DNA of 64,000 nt from SSC3 sp963769585. Its GTDB lineage: Bacteria; Actinomycetota; Actinomycetes; Propionibacteriales; Nocardioidaceae. The translations under genes were made by a program, and so were the position numbers. The stretch is taken from NCBI GenBank assembly GCA_963769585.1, contig CAVYMJ010000006.1:620001-684000 (forward strand). The letters are read 5' to 3'. Shown piece by piece: positions 51,969 to 60,835 of this stretch. Positions within the stretch are counted from its first letter, which is position 1, and each line of letters begins with the position of its first letter. Below the pieces are notes generated by a model. The model searched no databases. It was not told the DNA's origin and worked only from the letters and a program-made list of their open reading frames with translations.

Positions 51969-51987
51969 ACAGGTTAGGCTCGCCTTA
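51969..51987. promoter_or_regulatory. DtxR/IdeR-type iron box upstream of the iron transporter
   Basis: The 19 bp beginning ACAGGTTAGGCTCGCCTTA match the iron-box consensus TTAGGTTAGGCTAACCTAA at 14 of 19 positions, including the central AGGTTAGGCT. It ends 27 bp before the substrate-binding gene. Iron-loaded DtxR/IdeR would repress the operon. Confidence 0.75.
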
Positions 51988-52014
51988 GTTGTTGTTTCCA
52001 TGAAAGGAGCCCCG

Positions 52015-53025
52015 ATGCATCGGCCGATCGTCGCCGGTCTCGCTCTGGCGTTGAGCGCGTCCCTTATGTCCGGCTGCGGTCTCGTCGGGAGTGACGGGTC
52101 CTCTCTCACGGTCTACAACGCGCAGCACGAGCAGCTGATCGCCGGGCTGGCCAAGGAGTTCACTGCCCAGACCGGGATCAAGGTCAGGCTCAGCAACGGG
52201 GCCGACTTCGAGAAGGCCAACCAGCTCGTGCAGGAGGGGGACGCGTCCCCGGCCGACGTCTTCCTCACCGAGAACTCTCCGGCGATGTCGGTCGTGGACA
52301 ACGCAGGGCTTCTCGCGCCGCTCGACCGGACGACGCTGGACCAGATCCCGGCGCGCTTCCAGCCCGCCGATGGCGACTGGGTCGGGTTCGCGGCTCGAAG
52401 CACCGTGGTGGTCTACAACAAGGCGATGCTCACCCCCGACCAGCTACCCCGGTCGATCCTCGACTTCGCCAAGCCTGAGTGGAGGGGCAAGATCGCCTTC
52501 TCGCCGACCGGCGCCGACTTCCAGGCGATCGTCAGCGCGGTGCTCGCGCTCGAGGGCGAGGCCGTGACTAGGACCTGGCTCGAGGGACTCAAGGCCAATG
52601 GCTCGATCCTGAAGAACAACCTGGTCGTACTCCAGGCCGTCAACGACGGCCAGGTCGCAGCCGGCATCGAGTACCACTACTACTGGTACCGGGACCAGGC
52701 GGAGAGCGGCGACAACAGCGACAGCTCGGACCTGTACTACTTCGGTGACCAGGACCCCGGCGCCTTCGTCAGCATCTCCGGCGCGGGCATCCTGAAGTCG
52801 ACCGACAAGTTGGAGGACGCCCAGAAGTTCCTGGCCTTCCTGGTCAGCGAGCAGGGCCAGCAGGACCTGGGCGACAGCTACGCGCTGGAGTACCCGCTGC
52901 GTCCTGGCGCCACGGTGCCCGCCACCGTCAAGCCGTTCGGCGAGCTGGAGCCCCCGACCGTCGACTACGCGAAGCTCAACGGCCCCGAGGTCATCGAGCT
53001 GATGCAGAAGGTCGGTTTCCTCTGA
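52015..53025 (+). CDS. fbpA: Iron(III) ABC transporter substrate-binding lipoprotein
   Basis: 336 residues from the ATG at 52015, with AAAGGAG upstream. Lipobox LMSGC ends a signal peptide. LTVYNAQHEQLIAGLAKEF and the central STVVVYNKAMLTPDQLP are typical of the FbpA/FutA family, and the paired tyrosines EYHYYWYRDQ include the usual ferric ligands. It binds ferric ion outside the membrane. An iron box lies just upstream. Confidence 0.92.
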   Translation: MHRPIVAGLALALSASLMSGCGLVGSDGSSLTVYNAQHEQLIAGLAKEFTAQTGIKVRLSNGADFEKANQLVQEGDASPADVFLTENSPAMSVVDNAGLLAPLDRTTLDQIPARFQPADGDWVGFAARSTVVVYNKAMLTPDQLPRSILDFAKPEWRGKIAFSPTGADFQAIVSAVLALEGEAVTRTWLEGLKANGSILKNNLVVLQAVNDGQVAAGIEYHYYWYRDQAESGDNSDSSDLYYFGDQDPGAFVSISGAGILKSTDKLEDAQKFLAFLVSEQGQQDLGDSYALEYPLRPGATVPATVKPFGELEPPTVDYAKLNGPEVIELMQKVGFL

Positions 53026-53093
53026 CGTTCACGCCCACGCGAACCCGCGGCCGCAAGCGGGGCGCAGACACGCTCTCACCGGCAACGCCCTTC

Positions 53094-54593
53094 GTGGTGT
53101 TCGCCGGTCTTGCCGTCGCGCTCGTGGCGCTCATCCCACTGCTGTACGTGGCGTACTACACCTTCACCACCGACCCCACCGAGGCTCGCCAGCTGCTCTT
53201 CCGGGGCCGGATGGGCGAGCTGTTGTGGAACAGCGTCCGCCTGCTGGTGACCGGCATCGTGCTCAGCGCTGTTCTCGGGGTCGGGGCGGCCTGGCTGATC
53301 GAGCGCACCGACCTACCCCTGCGCAGGCTGTGGCATGCCCTGATGTGTGCCCCCCTCGCGGTGCCGGCCTTCGTCAACGGGTACGCCTGGGTCTCGCTGA
53401 CCCACTCGGTCGAGGGGTTCTGGGGAGCCTCGATGATCGTGACCCTGTCGTACTTCCCGCTGGTCTATCTCCCGGTCTCGGCGATGCTGCGTGGGCTCGA
53501 CCCAGCGCTGGAGGAGGTCGCCCACTCGCTGGGGTACGGCGGTGTCACGTCGTTCGCGCGCGTCGTGCTGCCCGTCCTACGGCCAGCGGTCCTGGGCGGT
53601 TGCGTGCTGGTCGGACTGCACCTGCTCGCGGAGTTCGGCGCCCTGCAGATGCTGCGCTACAACACCTTCACCACCGCCATCTACGACCAGTACGAGTCGT
53701 CGTTCAACGGCACCGCGGCCAACATGCTGGCCAGCGTCCTCGTCCTGCTCTGCCTCGTGCTCCTGGTCGGGGAGCTCAAGCTGCACGGCCGCCGCCGCGT
53801 GGCCCGCGTGGGGGCGGGTGCCGCCCGCAAGATGCCGCAGGTCCGGCTCGGCCGGGTGACCTGGCCGGCCCTGGCCGCGCTCGGCGGTCTGACCGTGCTC
53901 TCGCTCGGCGTACCGATCGTCAGCCTGCTGCACTGGCTGCGCGTCGGCTCCTCGACCCAGTTCCCGGTCGACCGCCTCGTCTCCACCAGCCTCACCACGG
54001 TCGGGCTCAGCCTTGCGGCCGGTGTGCTCACCGTCGTCCTCGCGGCCCCGGTGGCCTGGCTCGCCGTACGCCGGCCAGGGCTACTCTCCACGGTCCTGGA
54101 GCGCTGCACCTACATCGCGAACGCGCTGCCCGGCATTGTGGTGGCCCTGGCCCTGGTCACGGTGTCGATCCGGTCGGTCCAGCCGCTGTACCAGACCTAC
54201 CCGCTGCTGATCCTCGCCTACGCGATCATGTTCCTGCCGCTGGCCATGGTCAACGTCCGCTCTGCCCTGGAGCTCGCCCCTCCGGTGCTGGAGGACGTCG
54301 CCGCCAGCCTGGGCCTGGGCCGGGCGCGGACGGCAGCCAGGGTGACCTTCCCCCTGGTCCTGCCCGGGGTCGGGGCCGGAGCCGCCCTGGTCTTCCTCGC
54401 GGTGGCGACCGAGCTGACCGCGACCCTGCTCCTGGCGCCCATCGGCACCCGGACGCTGGCGACCGAGTTCTGGGCGAACTCCTCGTCGGTCGCGTACGGC
54501 GCCGCCGCGCCGTACGCTCTGCTGCTCATCCTCATCTCGGTGCCCGCAACGATCTTGCTGAGCCGTCAGGCCGGCTCGGAGGTGTCACGATGA
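53094..54593 (+). CDS. fbpB: Iron(III) ABC transporter permease (double-length)
   Basis: 499 residues from the GTG at 53094, which has no ribosome site. The frame stays open to a CTG at 53022 that overlaps the fbpA stop and would add a basic 24-residue N-terminus. Two permease halves of about six spans each carry EAA loops: EEVAHSLGYGGVTSFARVVL and EDVAASLGLGRARTAARVTF. This matches FbpB/SfuB, which imports free ferric ion. ATGA overlap with fbpC. Confidence 0.92.
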   Translation: MVFAGLAVALVALIPLLYVAYYTFTTDPTEARQLLFRGRMGELLWNSVRLLVTGIVLSAVLGVGAAWLIERTDLPLRRLWHALMCAPLAVPAFVNGYAWVSLTHSVEGFWGASMIVTLSYFPLVYLPVSAMLRGLDPALEEVAHSLGYGGVTSFARVVLPVLRPAVLGGCVLVGLHLLAEFGALQMLRYNTFTTAIYDQYESSFNGTAANMLASVLVLLCLVLLVGELKLHGRRRVARVGAGAARKMPQVRLGRVTWPALAALGGLTVLSLGVPIVSLLHWLRVGSSTQFPVDRLVSTSLTTVGLSLAAGVLTVVLAAPVAWLAVRRPGLLSTVLERCTYIANALPGIVVALALVTVSIRSVQPLYQTYPLLILAYAIMFLPLAMVNVRSALELAPPVLEDVAASLGLGRARTAARVTFPLVLPGVGAGAALVFLAVATELTATLLLAPIGTRTLATEFWANSSSVAYGAAAPYALLLILISVPATILLSRQAGSEVSR

Positions 54594-55624
54594 CCGGCCT
54601 CAGAATCACCGGGGTCACCAAGTCCTTCGGCGGCACCGCCGTCCTCAGGGGCGTCGACCTGGAGGTGCCCAGCGGCATCACTGCCGTGCTCGGCGCCTCC
54701 GGCGACGGCAAGACCACTCTGCTGCGGGTGATCGCGGGCTTCTTGCGTCCCGACGCCGGGAGGGTCGAGGTTGGCGGACAGATCGTCGTGGACGACCAGC
54801 AGTTCGTCCCTGCCCAGAAGCGGCGGATCGGGTTCGTGCCGCAGGAAGGTGCGCTCTTTCCGCACCGGTCCGTCGCCGCGAACATCACCTTCGGCCTGCC
54901 CGCCTCCGAACGCAAGGGACCGCGCCTGGGGGAGATGCTGGAGCTGGTCGAGCTGCCGTCGTCGATCGCTGCCCGCTTCCCGCACGAGCTCTCTGGTGGC
55001 CAGCAGCAGCGGGTCGCGCTGGCCCGGGCCCTGGCACCGGGGCCCGAGGTGGTCCTGCTCGACGAGCCGTTCTCCTCGCTCGACGCGTCGCTACGTGAGG
55101 GGACCGGCCGGGCGGTGGTCCGGGCTCTCAGGGCGGCTTCGACGACGGCCATCCTGGTCACCCACGACCAGGCCGAGGGGCTCTCCCTCTCCGACCAGGT
55201 CGCGGTGATGCGCCAGGGCCGGCTGGTGCAGGTGGACACGCCCCTGACCCTGTACAACCGCCCGACCGATCCCGGTGTCGCCACCTTCATGGGGGGCGCC
55301 ACCGTGCTCCCGGCACAGGTGAGCGGCCCGATGGCAACCTGCGCCCTGGGCGACGTGGTGATTGCCGCGGGCCAGGTCCAAGGTGAAGGGGTGGTGGTGA
55401 TCCGCCCCGAGCAGATCGTGCCGACCCAGACCGGGCGCGGCGTCCCCGCGACCGTCCTCGACGTGAGCTACTACGGTCACGACGCCACGGTCCGGATCCG
55501 CCTGGGAGACGACGGGCCGGTCGTGGTTTCCCGCTTCTCGCACGTTCCGGTGCCTACCCCCGGTGACCGCATCCGAGTCGCAGTCACCGGAAGTGTGCTG
55601 GCATTCCCCTCGGTTCCGTCCTGA
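54590..55624 (+). CDS. fbpC: Iron(III) ABC transporter ATP-binding protein
   Basis: 344 residues, with GGAGG upstream of the ATG. Walker A is GASGDGKTT (Asp where Ser or Cys is commoner), signature LSGGQQQRVALARAL, Walker B VVLLDEPFSSLD, H-loop LVTHDQAEGLSLSDQ. A C-terminal TOBE-like region (ATVLDVSYYGHDATVRI) follows. With FbpA and FbpB it completes the iron importer. Confidence 0.92.
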   Translation: MTGLRITGVTKSFGGTAVLRGVDLEVPSGITAVLGASGDGKTTLLRVIAGFLRPDAGRVEVGGQIVVDDQQFVPAQKRRIGFVPQEGALFPHRSVAANITFGLPASERKGPRLGEMLELVELPSSIAARFPHELSGGQQQRVALARALAPGPEVVLLDEPFSSLDASLREGTGRAVVRALRAASTTAILVTHDQAEGLSLSDQVAVMRQGRLVQVDTPLTLYNRPTDPGVATFMGGATVLPAQVSGPMATCALGDVVIAAGQVQGEGVVVIRPEQIVPTQTGRGVPATVLDVSYYGHDATVRIRLGDDGPVVVSRFSHVPVPTPGDRIRVAVTGSVLAFPSVPS

Positions 55625-55695
55625 CCGCCAGCTCGGGCCGGTTGCCAGGGACCGGCAACGCTGCCACGATCGACAGTGGCTGGAAGGGTGAGTCG

Positions 55696-56124
55696 ATGTT
55701 CAAGAAGCAGAAGGCGCCGAAGGTCAGCCTCGACCTGTTGAGGTCGATTCCGCTGTTCGAGGGCGTGCCGGACCCGACCCTCGAACGTCTTGCCGGTCAC
55801 CTCGACGTGGTGGAGGTTCCGGCCGGCCAGCGCGTCCTCACCGAGGGAACCAACGCTCGGCGCGCCTTCATCATCGCCGAGGGCACCGCCCAGGTGCGCG
55901 TGGACCACAAACTGGTCGGTGAGGCCTCGGCGGGGGACCTCATCGGAGAGATCGCCGTGCTCGAGGGCTCGAAACGAACAGCGACGATGACTGCCGTGAC
56001 ACCGATGAAGCTGCTCTCCGTGGACGCTGAGGACATCAGGTGGCTCTTCGTGGACGAGACCCTGTCGGACCGGGTCAAGGAGAGCCTTGCCCGCCATCTC
56101 GGAGGGCCACAGTCCGGCCGCTGA
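55696..56124 (+). CDS. Stand-alone cyclic nucleotide-binding protein
   Basis: 142 residues from the ATG at 55696 (GGAAGGGTGA upstream). One CRP-type domain starts at LLRSIPLFEGVPDPTLERLA. The cassette is IGEIAVLEGSKRTATMTAV with Glu and Arg present. There is no effector domain, and the N-terminus is basic (FKKQKAPK). It resembles the protein at 50616-51023 in size and layout, making a second single-domain cAMP-type receptor 5 kb from the cyclase. Confidence 0.85.
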   Translation: MFKKQKAPKVSLDLLRSIPLFEGVPDPTLERLAGHLDVVEVPAGQRVLTEGTNARRAFIIAEGTAQVRVDHKLVGEASAGDLIGEIAVLEGSKRTATMTAVTPMKLLSVDAEDIRWLFVDETLSDRVKESLARHLGGPQSGR

Positions 56125-56152
56125 GCCGGTACGCCAGGTAGGTTCTTGCGTC

Positions 56153-57409
56153 ATGGCGCTCCCCATGACGGCCGGTGACCCGGGTCTCGACCTCGAACGA
56201 CGGCGAGCGCTTGCTCGGATGCGCACCGTCGCGGTCTCCCTGCTCCTGTTCGCAGCCGCGGTCTTCCTGCTCACCCGCGACCAGAGCGGCTTCCTCGGCT
56301 ACGTCAACGCGGGAGCCGAGGCCTCCATGGTCGGCGCCATCGCCGACTGGTTCGCGGTGGTGGCTCTCTTCAAGCACCCGCTCGGCATTCCGATCCCACA
56401 CACTGCTCTGATTCCCGAACGCAAGGACATGCTCGGCCGGAGCCTGGAGGAGTTCGTCGGCGAGAACTTTCTGCAGGAACGGATCATCCGGGAGCGCCTT
56501 GCCGTCGCAGACCTGGCGCACCAGGCCGGCGACTGGCTGGTCGAGCCGGCCAACGCCGATCGCGTCGTGCGTGAGGCGTCGTCCCTGGTCAGGATCGGGC
56601 TCGAGCGGTTCAAGGACGAGGACGTCGCGCTGCTGGTGCAGGAGGTCCTGCTGCCGCGGTTCGTCGAGGAGCCGGTCAGTCCCATCGCAGGGAGCCTGCT
56701 CAAGGAGGTCGTCTCCGACCACGCCCATCACGGTCTGGTCGACCTTGTCTTCGACGAGATGCTCAAGTGGATGCGCAGCAACGAGGAGACCTTCTCCGAC
56801 ATCGTCGTGGAGCGTGCTCCTTGGTGGGCGCCGCAGTCACTGAACGAGCGAGTCACGCATCGCCTCCACATCGAGCTCGTCGAGTGGCTGGAGGAGATCA
56901 GCGTCAACGCGTTCCACCCGGCACGAAGCGCGCTGGACCGGATGCTGGAGAAGCTGGCTGACGATCTGCTGACCGACAGCGCCGTCCAGGTGCGCATGGA
57001 GAACCTCAAGCTGCGCGTCCTCGCCCACCCCCAGGTGACCGTCACGTTCACCTCGCTGTGGTCCGCCCTGCGTCGGGTCCTGGTCGAGGCTCTGGGCGAC
57101 ACCGAGGGACCCCTGCGCGCCCGGCTGACCCACGAGCTGGTCGGCTTCGGCACCCGCCTCCAAGAAGACGAAGAGCTGCGGGCCAAGATCGACCGCCAGG
57201 CAGCTGACCTTGCTGTCTTCGTGGTGGACCGCTACGGAAGCGAGCTCACCGCCGTCATCACCCACACGATCGACCGGTGGGACGGACGCGAGGCCAGCCG
57301 CCGGATCGAGCTCTTCGTCGGCAAGGACCTCCAGTTCATCCGGATCAACGGCACGTTGGTCGGTGGACTGGTCGGACTCGTGATCCACGCCGTCGGTGGC
57401 GCGCTCTAG
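56153..57409 (+). CDS. DUF445 family membrane protein (YjiN-like)
   Basis: 418 residues. Two N-terminal hydrophobic segments (~25-42 and ~48-70) lead into AIADWFAVVALFKHPLGI, the family signature, then HTALIPERKDMLGRSLEEFV. A long helical region follows and the C-terminus ends in a hydrophobic anchor (LVGGLVGLVIHAVGGAL). It is a different branch from the DUF445 protein at 20756-22030. Function unknown. Confidence 0.85.
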   Translation: MALPMTAGDPGLDLERRRALARMRTVAVSLLLFAAAVFLLTRDQSGFLGYVNAGAEASMVGAIADWFAVVALFKHPLGIPIPHTALIPERKDMLGRSLEEFVGENFLQERIIRERLAVADLAHQAGDWLVEPANADRVVREASSLVRIGLERFKDEDVALLVQEVLLPRFVEEPVSPIAGSLLKEVVSDHAHHGLVDLVFDEMLKWMRSNEETFSDIVVERAPWWAPQSLNERVTHRLHIELVEWLEEISVNAFHPARSALDRMLEKLADDLLTDSAVQVRMENLKLRVLAHPQVTVTFTSLWSALRRVLVEALGDTEGPLRARLTHELVGFGTRLQEDEELRAKIDRQAADLAVFVVDRYGSELTAVITHTIDRWDGREASRRIELFVGKDLQFIRINGTLVGGLVGLVIHAVGGAL

Positions 57410-57418
57410 GGTTCTGCC

Positions 57419-57661
57419 ATGAGACGTCTGCGCAGGAGAGCCGCGCCGGAGCCTCCGCGGGACGTCGAGGTCCGCGAGGAGACGATCCGCCTGGGTCAGT
57501 TCCTCAAGCTCGCCGACCTGGTCGACAGCGGCTCCGACGTACGACCGCTGGTCCAGGAGGGTCTCGTCCGGGTCAACGGCGAGGTCGAGACCCGGCGGGG
57601 CCGGCAGCTGCACAAGGGCGACCTCGTCACGCTCGGTGACCAGACCGTCCGGGTCAGCTAG
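57419..57661 (+). CDS. S4-domain RNA-binding protein
   Basis: 80 residues. A single S4 fold: IRLGQFLKLADLVDSGSDVR, then PLVQEGLVRVNGEVETRRG and LHKGDLVTL. Small S4 proteins of this YbcJ/YaaA type bind structured RNA, likely ribosomal. It follows the DUF445 gene by 9 bp. Its 3' end overlaps the convergent pcp gene by 8 bp. Confidence 0.85.
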   Translation: MRRLRRRAAPEPPRDVEVREETIRLGQFLKLADLVDSGSDVRPLVQEGLVRVNGEVETRRGRQLHKGDLVTLGDQTVRVS

Positions 57662-58274
57662 CCAGCGCCGCGACGGCGGCCTCCAGGGCTCGCACCAGCG
57701 CGGTGGCGCTCGGTAGCTCCTCGGGCCGCGGCCTCGATCCCGGCACGGGGTCGGTCTCGGCACCTACGCTGGCCGGTCCCTGCGTCCGCACCGCCGGCAC
57801 GTGGACGAAGATCACCGGGACCTCGAGCTCGTCCAGTGCCCGGAAGAAGATGTGGTTGCAGACGAACCGGCCGGCATCCGTGGACAGCTCGGCGGGGACT
57901 CCGGTCGAGGCCACCGCATCGCGGACGGCTTCCGCGTCGACACTGGTGCGCAGTGTCGCAGGAGCGAGGCTGTTGATGGCCGTCGCTCGCGGCTGGGCGC
58001 CCGCGTTGTCGGGGATGCGCGCGTCGTCGAGGTTGTGCGCGACGGTCTCGACGCAGACCTTGGTCCGCAGTCCGGCCTCCCCGACGCACAGGACGGCGTC
58101 CGGGCGGTGGTCGCCTGCCAGCTCCAGGAGGAGGTCGCCGCTGGCGCCGTACTCGACCGGCAGGAGGGCGGTGACGAGGTCGGCGCTGGGGCGAAGCGCT
58201 TGGACGGCGGCGCCGCTGGCATTCTCGGTGTCCCCGCCGAACGGCTCGAACCCTGTGACGAGAACCTTCACCAC
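57654..58274 (-). CDS. pcp: Pyroglutamyl-peptidase I
   Basis: 206 residues. VLVTGFEPFGGDTENAS is the canonical N-terminus. The catalytic set is Glu76 in TKVCVETVAHN, Cys139 in RFVCNHIFF and His158 in IFVHVPA. It removes N-terminal pyroglutamate from peptides in the cytoplasm. Tandem GTG codons open the gene. Confidence 0.93.
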   Translation of the reverse strand: MVKVLVTGFEPFGGDTENASGAAVQALRPSADLVTALLPVEYGASGDLLLELAGDHRPDAVLCVGEAGLRTKVCVETVAHNLDDARIPDNAGAQPRATAINSLAPATLRTSVDAEAVRDAVASTGVPAELSTDAGRFVCNHIFFRALDELEVPVIFVHVPAVRTQGPASVGAETDPVPGSRPRPEELPSATALVRALEAAVAALAS

Positions 58275-58279
58275 AGCGC

Positions 58280-58684
58280 TCAGCGCACGTTGAGCAGGTC
58301 CACCACGAAGATCAGCGTCTCTCCGGGCTTGATCACGCCGCCCGCACCGCGGTCGCCGTACGCCTGGTGGGGCGGGATCACCAGCTTGCGTCGGCCGCCG
58401 ACCTTCATGCCCTGCACGCCATCGTCCCAGCCGGAGATGACCTGGCCGGCGCCGAGGCGAAACTCCAGCGGCGAGCCTCGGTCGTACGACGCGTCGAACT
58501 GCTCGCCCGTCGAGTGGGCCACTCCGACGTAGTGCACGCTGACAGTCCTGCCCGCGACAGCCTCGTCACCGTTGCCCTCGCTGAGGTCGGTGACCTCCAG
58601 GTCGGTCGGCGGAGGGCCTTCGGGGAAGTCGATCTCGGGCTTGTCCAAGGACACCGATGCTGCCTTTCGCTTGAAGAACGTCAC
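58280..58684 (-). CDS. FKBP-type peptidyl-prolyl isomerase
   Basis: 134 residues, no signal peptide. VSVHYVGVAHSTGEQFDASY and VISGWDDGVQGMKVGGRRKL with IPPHQAYGDRGAGGVIKPG are the FKBP active-site strands and loops. It catalyses proline isomerisation in cytoplasmic proteins. The GTG start overlaps the stop of the CBS gene by 4 bp, so the two are coupled. Confidence 0.93.
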   Translation of the reverse strand: MTFFKRKAASVSLDKPEIDFPEGPPPTDLEVTDLSEGNGDEAVAGRTVSVHYVGVAHSTGEQFDASYDRGSPLEFRLGAGQVISGWDDGVQGMKVGGRRKLVIPPHQAYGDRGAGGVIKPGETLIFVVDLLNVR

Positions 58685-59118
58685 GTCTGTTGTGAGTGGA
58701 CGTAGTTGTCCAGCTGGTCGCGCTCGAACTCGAGCTCGCTCATCCGGGCCTTCACCACGTCGCCGATGGAGATGATGCCGTGCAGACCGCCGTCCTTGAC
58801 TACCGGGACGTGTCTGATCCGGTGCTCGGTCATCAGCAACATCAGGTCGTTGAGCTTCTCGGTCGGCTCGGCCGTGCGTACGTCAGCCGTCATGATCGAC
58901 TCGACCTTGGCGGACAGTACGGCGTCGTCGTCGTTGAGCCGGCGTACGACGTCGCGCTCGGAGACGATCCCCTCCACGGCCGACCCGTCCACGCTGACGA
59001 CGAGGGCTCCAACGTTGTGCTCGGCCAGGAGTGCGACCAACTCACGCACCGTGGCTTCGGGGCTGATGGTCACGACCTTCTGGCTCGGCTTGGCCGTAAT
59101 GACGTCGTGGATGCGCAT
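58681..59118 (-). CDS. CBS domain pair protein
   Basis: 145 residues from the ATG at 59118, with GGGAGG upstream. Two CBS motifs: MRIHDVITAKPSQKVVTISP to GIVSERDVVRRLND, and VESIMTADVRTAEPTEKLND to HGIISIGDVVKARMSE. A C-terminal helix closes the pair. Such stand-alone proteins bind adenosine nucleotides or S-adenosyl ligands and act as energy sensors. Confidence 0.92.
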   Translation of the reverse strand: MRIHDVITAKPSQKVVTISPEATVRELVALLAEHNVGALVVSVDGSAVEGIVSERDVVRRLNDDDAVLSAKVESIMTADVRTAEPTEKLNDLMLLMTEHRIRHVPVVKDGGLHGIISIGDVVKARMSELEFERDQLDNYVHSQQT

Positions 59119-59187
59119 GTGACCTCCCTCGGGGTGGAACTGTCTCGAACCTAGTCGGAAAGTGCGGCGGATGCACACACCGCTGCG

Positions 59188-59922
59188 ATGATGGCGCCCA
59201 TGACCCGCCAACCGCGCTTGCAGGCTCCCTGGGCTGCGGTGCTGATGGGTTGGCTGACCATTGTCCTCCTGCTTGACGCCCACGGCTCTCTGTGGCAGCA
59301 GCGGGTCCTGGGGGTGCTCACCTGGCTGGTCCTGGGCGGGGCGCTGACCCGGGTGGCCCCGCTGGTGCGTGCCCAGACAATGGTCGTGGTGGCCTTCGCG
59401 ACAGTTATCGAGTACCTCTGCTCCCCGATGCTGGAGATCTATCTTTACCGCTTCCACAATGTGCCGATGTACGTCCCGCCCGGCCACGGCCTGGTCTACC
59501 TGTCGGCGTACGCCCTCGGACACGCGTGGTGGGTCAACCGCCATCAGCGGGAGGTCACGGTCGCGGTCGTGCTCGGGCTGGGTGGCTGGGGTCTGTGGGC
59601 GATGCTCCAGCCTCGGCCGGACGTGCTCGGCGCCCTCTGGTTCGCGTGCCTGGTGCTGTTCTTGTGGAAGGGCCCCTCGAGGGAGGTCTACCTCGGGGCA
59701 GCGGTGGTCGTGACCTGGCTGGAGATCGTCGGGACGTCACTGGCCACCTGGACCTGGCAGCCGCAGGACCCGCTGCTAGGCATCGCGATCGGCAACCCGC
59801 CCACGGGCGCCGCCGGTGGCTACGGGTGGTTCGACCTGGCCGGGCTGCTCGTCGCTCCGTACCTGCTCAGGCTGGTCAGTCCTCGGCGTCCTCGTACGGA
59901 GCGGGTTTCCGTCGAGAGCTGA
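59188..59922 (+). CDS. Polytopic membrane protein of unknown function
   Basis: 244 residues (an ATG at 59200 is an alternative start). About six hydrophobic spans. EYLCSPMLEIYLYRFHNVPM followed by YVPPGHGLVYLSAYALGHAW is a distinctive central segment with conserved-looking Glu, Tyr and His that could bind a ligand or metal. I do not recognise the family. Its 3' end overlaps the 3' end of hisN by 47 bp. Confidence 0.65.
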   Translation: MMAPMTRQPRLQAPWAAVLMGWLTIVLLLDAHGSLWQQRVLGVLTWLVLGGALTRVAPLVRAQTMVVVAFATVIEYLCSPMLEIYLYRFHNVPMYVPPGHGLVYLSAYALGHAWWVNRHQREVTVAVVLGLGGWGLWAMLQPRPDVLGALWFACLVLFLWKGPSREVYLGAAVVVTWLEIVGTSLATWTWQPQDPLLGIAIGNPPTGAAGGYGWFDLAGLLVAPYLLRLVSPRRPRTERVSVES

Positions 59923-60757
59923 GCTCGTGGACCGAACCCTCACCGGCGCGGGGCGCCTCGTCGTCCTCGACCGACCCCAGGAAGCCGAGGGCGGCGTCGT
60001 GCAGGATGCCGTTGCTGGCCAGGGCGTTGCCGCCGAGGGGTCCTTCGCGGCCGTCGAGGGAGGTGAACTTCCCGCCCGCCTCGCGCACGATGATGTCGAG
60101 GGCGGCCATGTCGTAGATCTCCAGCTCCGGCTCGGCAGCGAGGTCGACGGCGCCCTCGGCCACGAGCATGTAGGACCAGAAGTCCCCGTACGCGCGGGTC
60201 CGCCAGCAGCGCCGGGCCAGCGCCAGGAAGTCGTCGAGTCGCCCGCGGTCCTCCCAGCCGTCAAAGCTGGCATACGACAGTGAAGCGTCGTCCAGCCGGT
60301 TCACGTCCGAGACCCGGCAGGGTGATGCCTTGAACAGGGAGCGGCCGGTGAACGTGCCGCCGTCCTTCATTGCCCACCAGCGACGGTTCAACATCGGCGC
60401 GGACACGACGCCGACGACCACCTCCTCGTCGACCATGAGCGAGATCAGGGTCGCCCACACCGGCACCCCCCTGACGAAGTTCTTGGTGCCGTCGATCGGG
60501 TCGACCACCCAGCGACGCTGGCTGTGGCCGATCGAGCCCTGCTCCTCCCCGAGTACGGCGTCCCGGGGCCGCGCCCGGGAGAGGGTGCGCCGGATGCCGT
60601 CCTCGACCGCCTTGTCGGCATCGGTGACCGGAGTCAGGTCCGGCTTGGTGACGACGTGGAGGTCCTGGGCCTGGAAACGGCTCGTGGTGAGCGAGTCGGC
60701 GTCGTCGGCAAGGACGTGCGCTAGCCGCAGGTCGTCTGTGTAGTTGGTCGGCACCAC
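59876..60757 (-). CDS. hisN: Inositol-monophosphatase family histidinol-phosphatase
   Basis: 293 residues. Metal-binding motifs are AVLGEEQGSIG (Glu), WVVDPIDGTKNFVRGVPVWA (Asp-Pro-Ile-Asp-Gly) and EIYDMAALDIIVREAGGKF. The DPIDGTKNFVRG form and length suit the actinobacterial HisN histidinol-phosphatases, but inositol or nucleotide phosphatase activity is possible. Tandem GTG start. About 28 C-terminal residues after VHELSS are basic and extra. Confidence 0.85.
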   Translation of the reverse strand: MVPTNYTDDLRLAHVLADDADSLTTSRFQAQDLHVVTKPDLTPVTDADKAVEDGIRRTLSRARPRDAVLGEEQGSIGHSQRRWVVDPIDGTKNFVRGVPVWATLISLMVDEEVVVGVVSAPMLNRRWWAMKDGGTFTGRSLFKASPCRVSDVNRLDDASLSYASFDGWEDRGRLDDFLALARRCWRTRAYGDFWSYMLVAEGAVDLAAEPELEIYDMAALDIIVREAGGKFTSLDGREGPLGGNALASNGILHDAALGFLGSVEDDEAPRAGEGSVHELSSRRKPAPYEDAED

Positions 60758-60835
60758 GTCAGGCTAGTCGACCGCTCAGCTGACTGGCCGCGCGCCTGTC
60801 GGGCGTTTCCCGGCGTGGACGACTACCGTTGACGC

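Noticed and set aside
55636..55660. GTTGCC/GGCAAC inverted repeat after fbpC as a terminator
   Set aside because: Only a 6-bp stem with a 7-base loop and no U-run; could occur by chance in this base composition.
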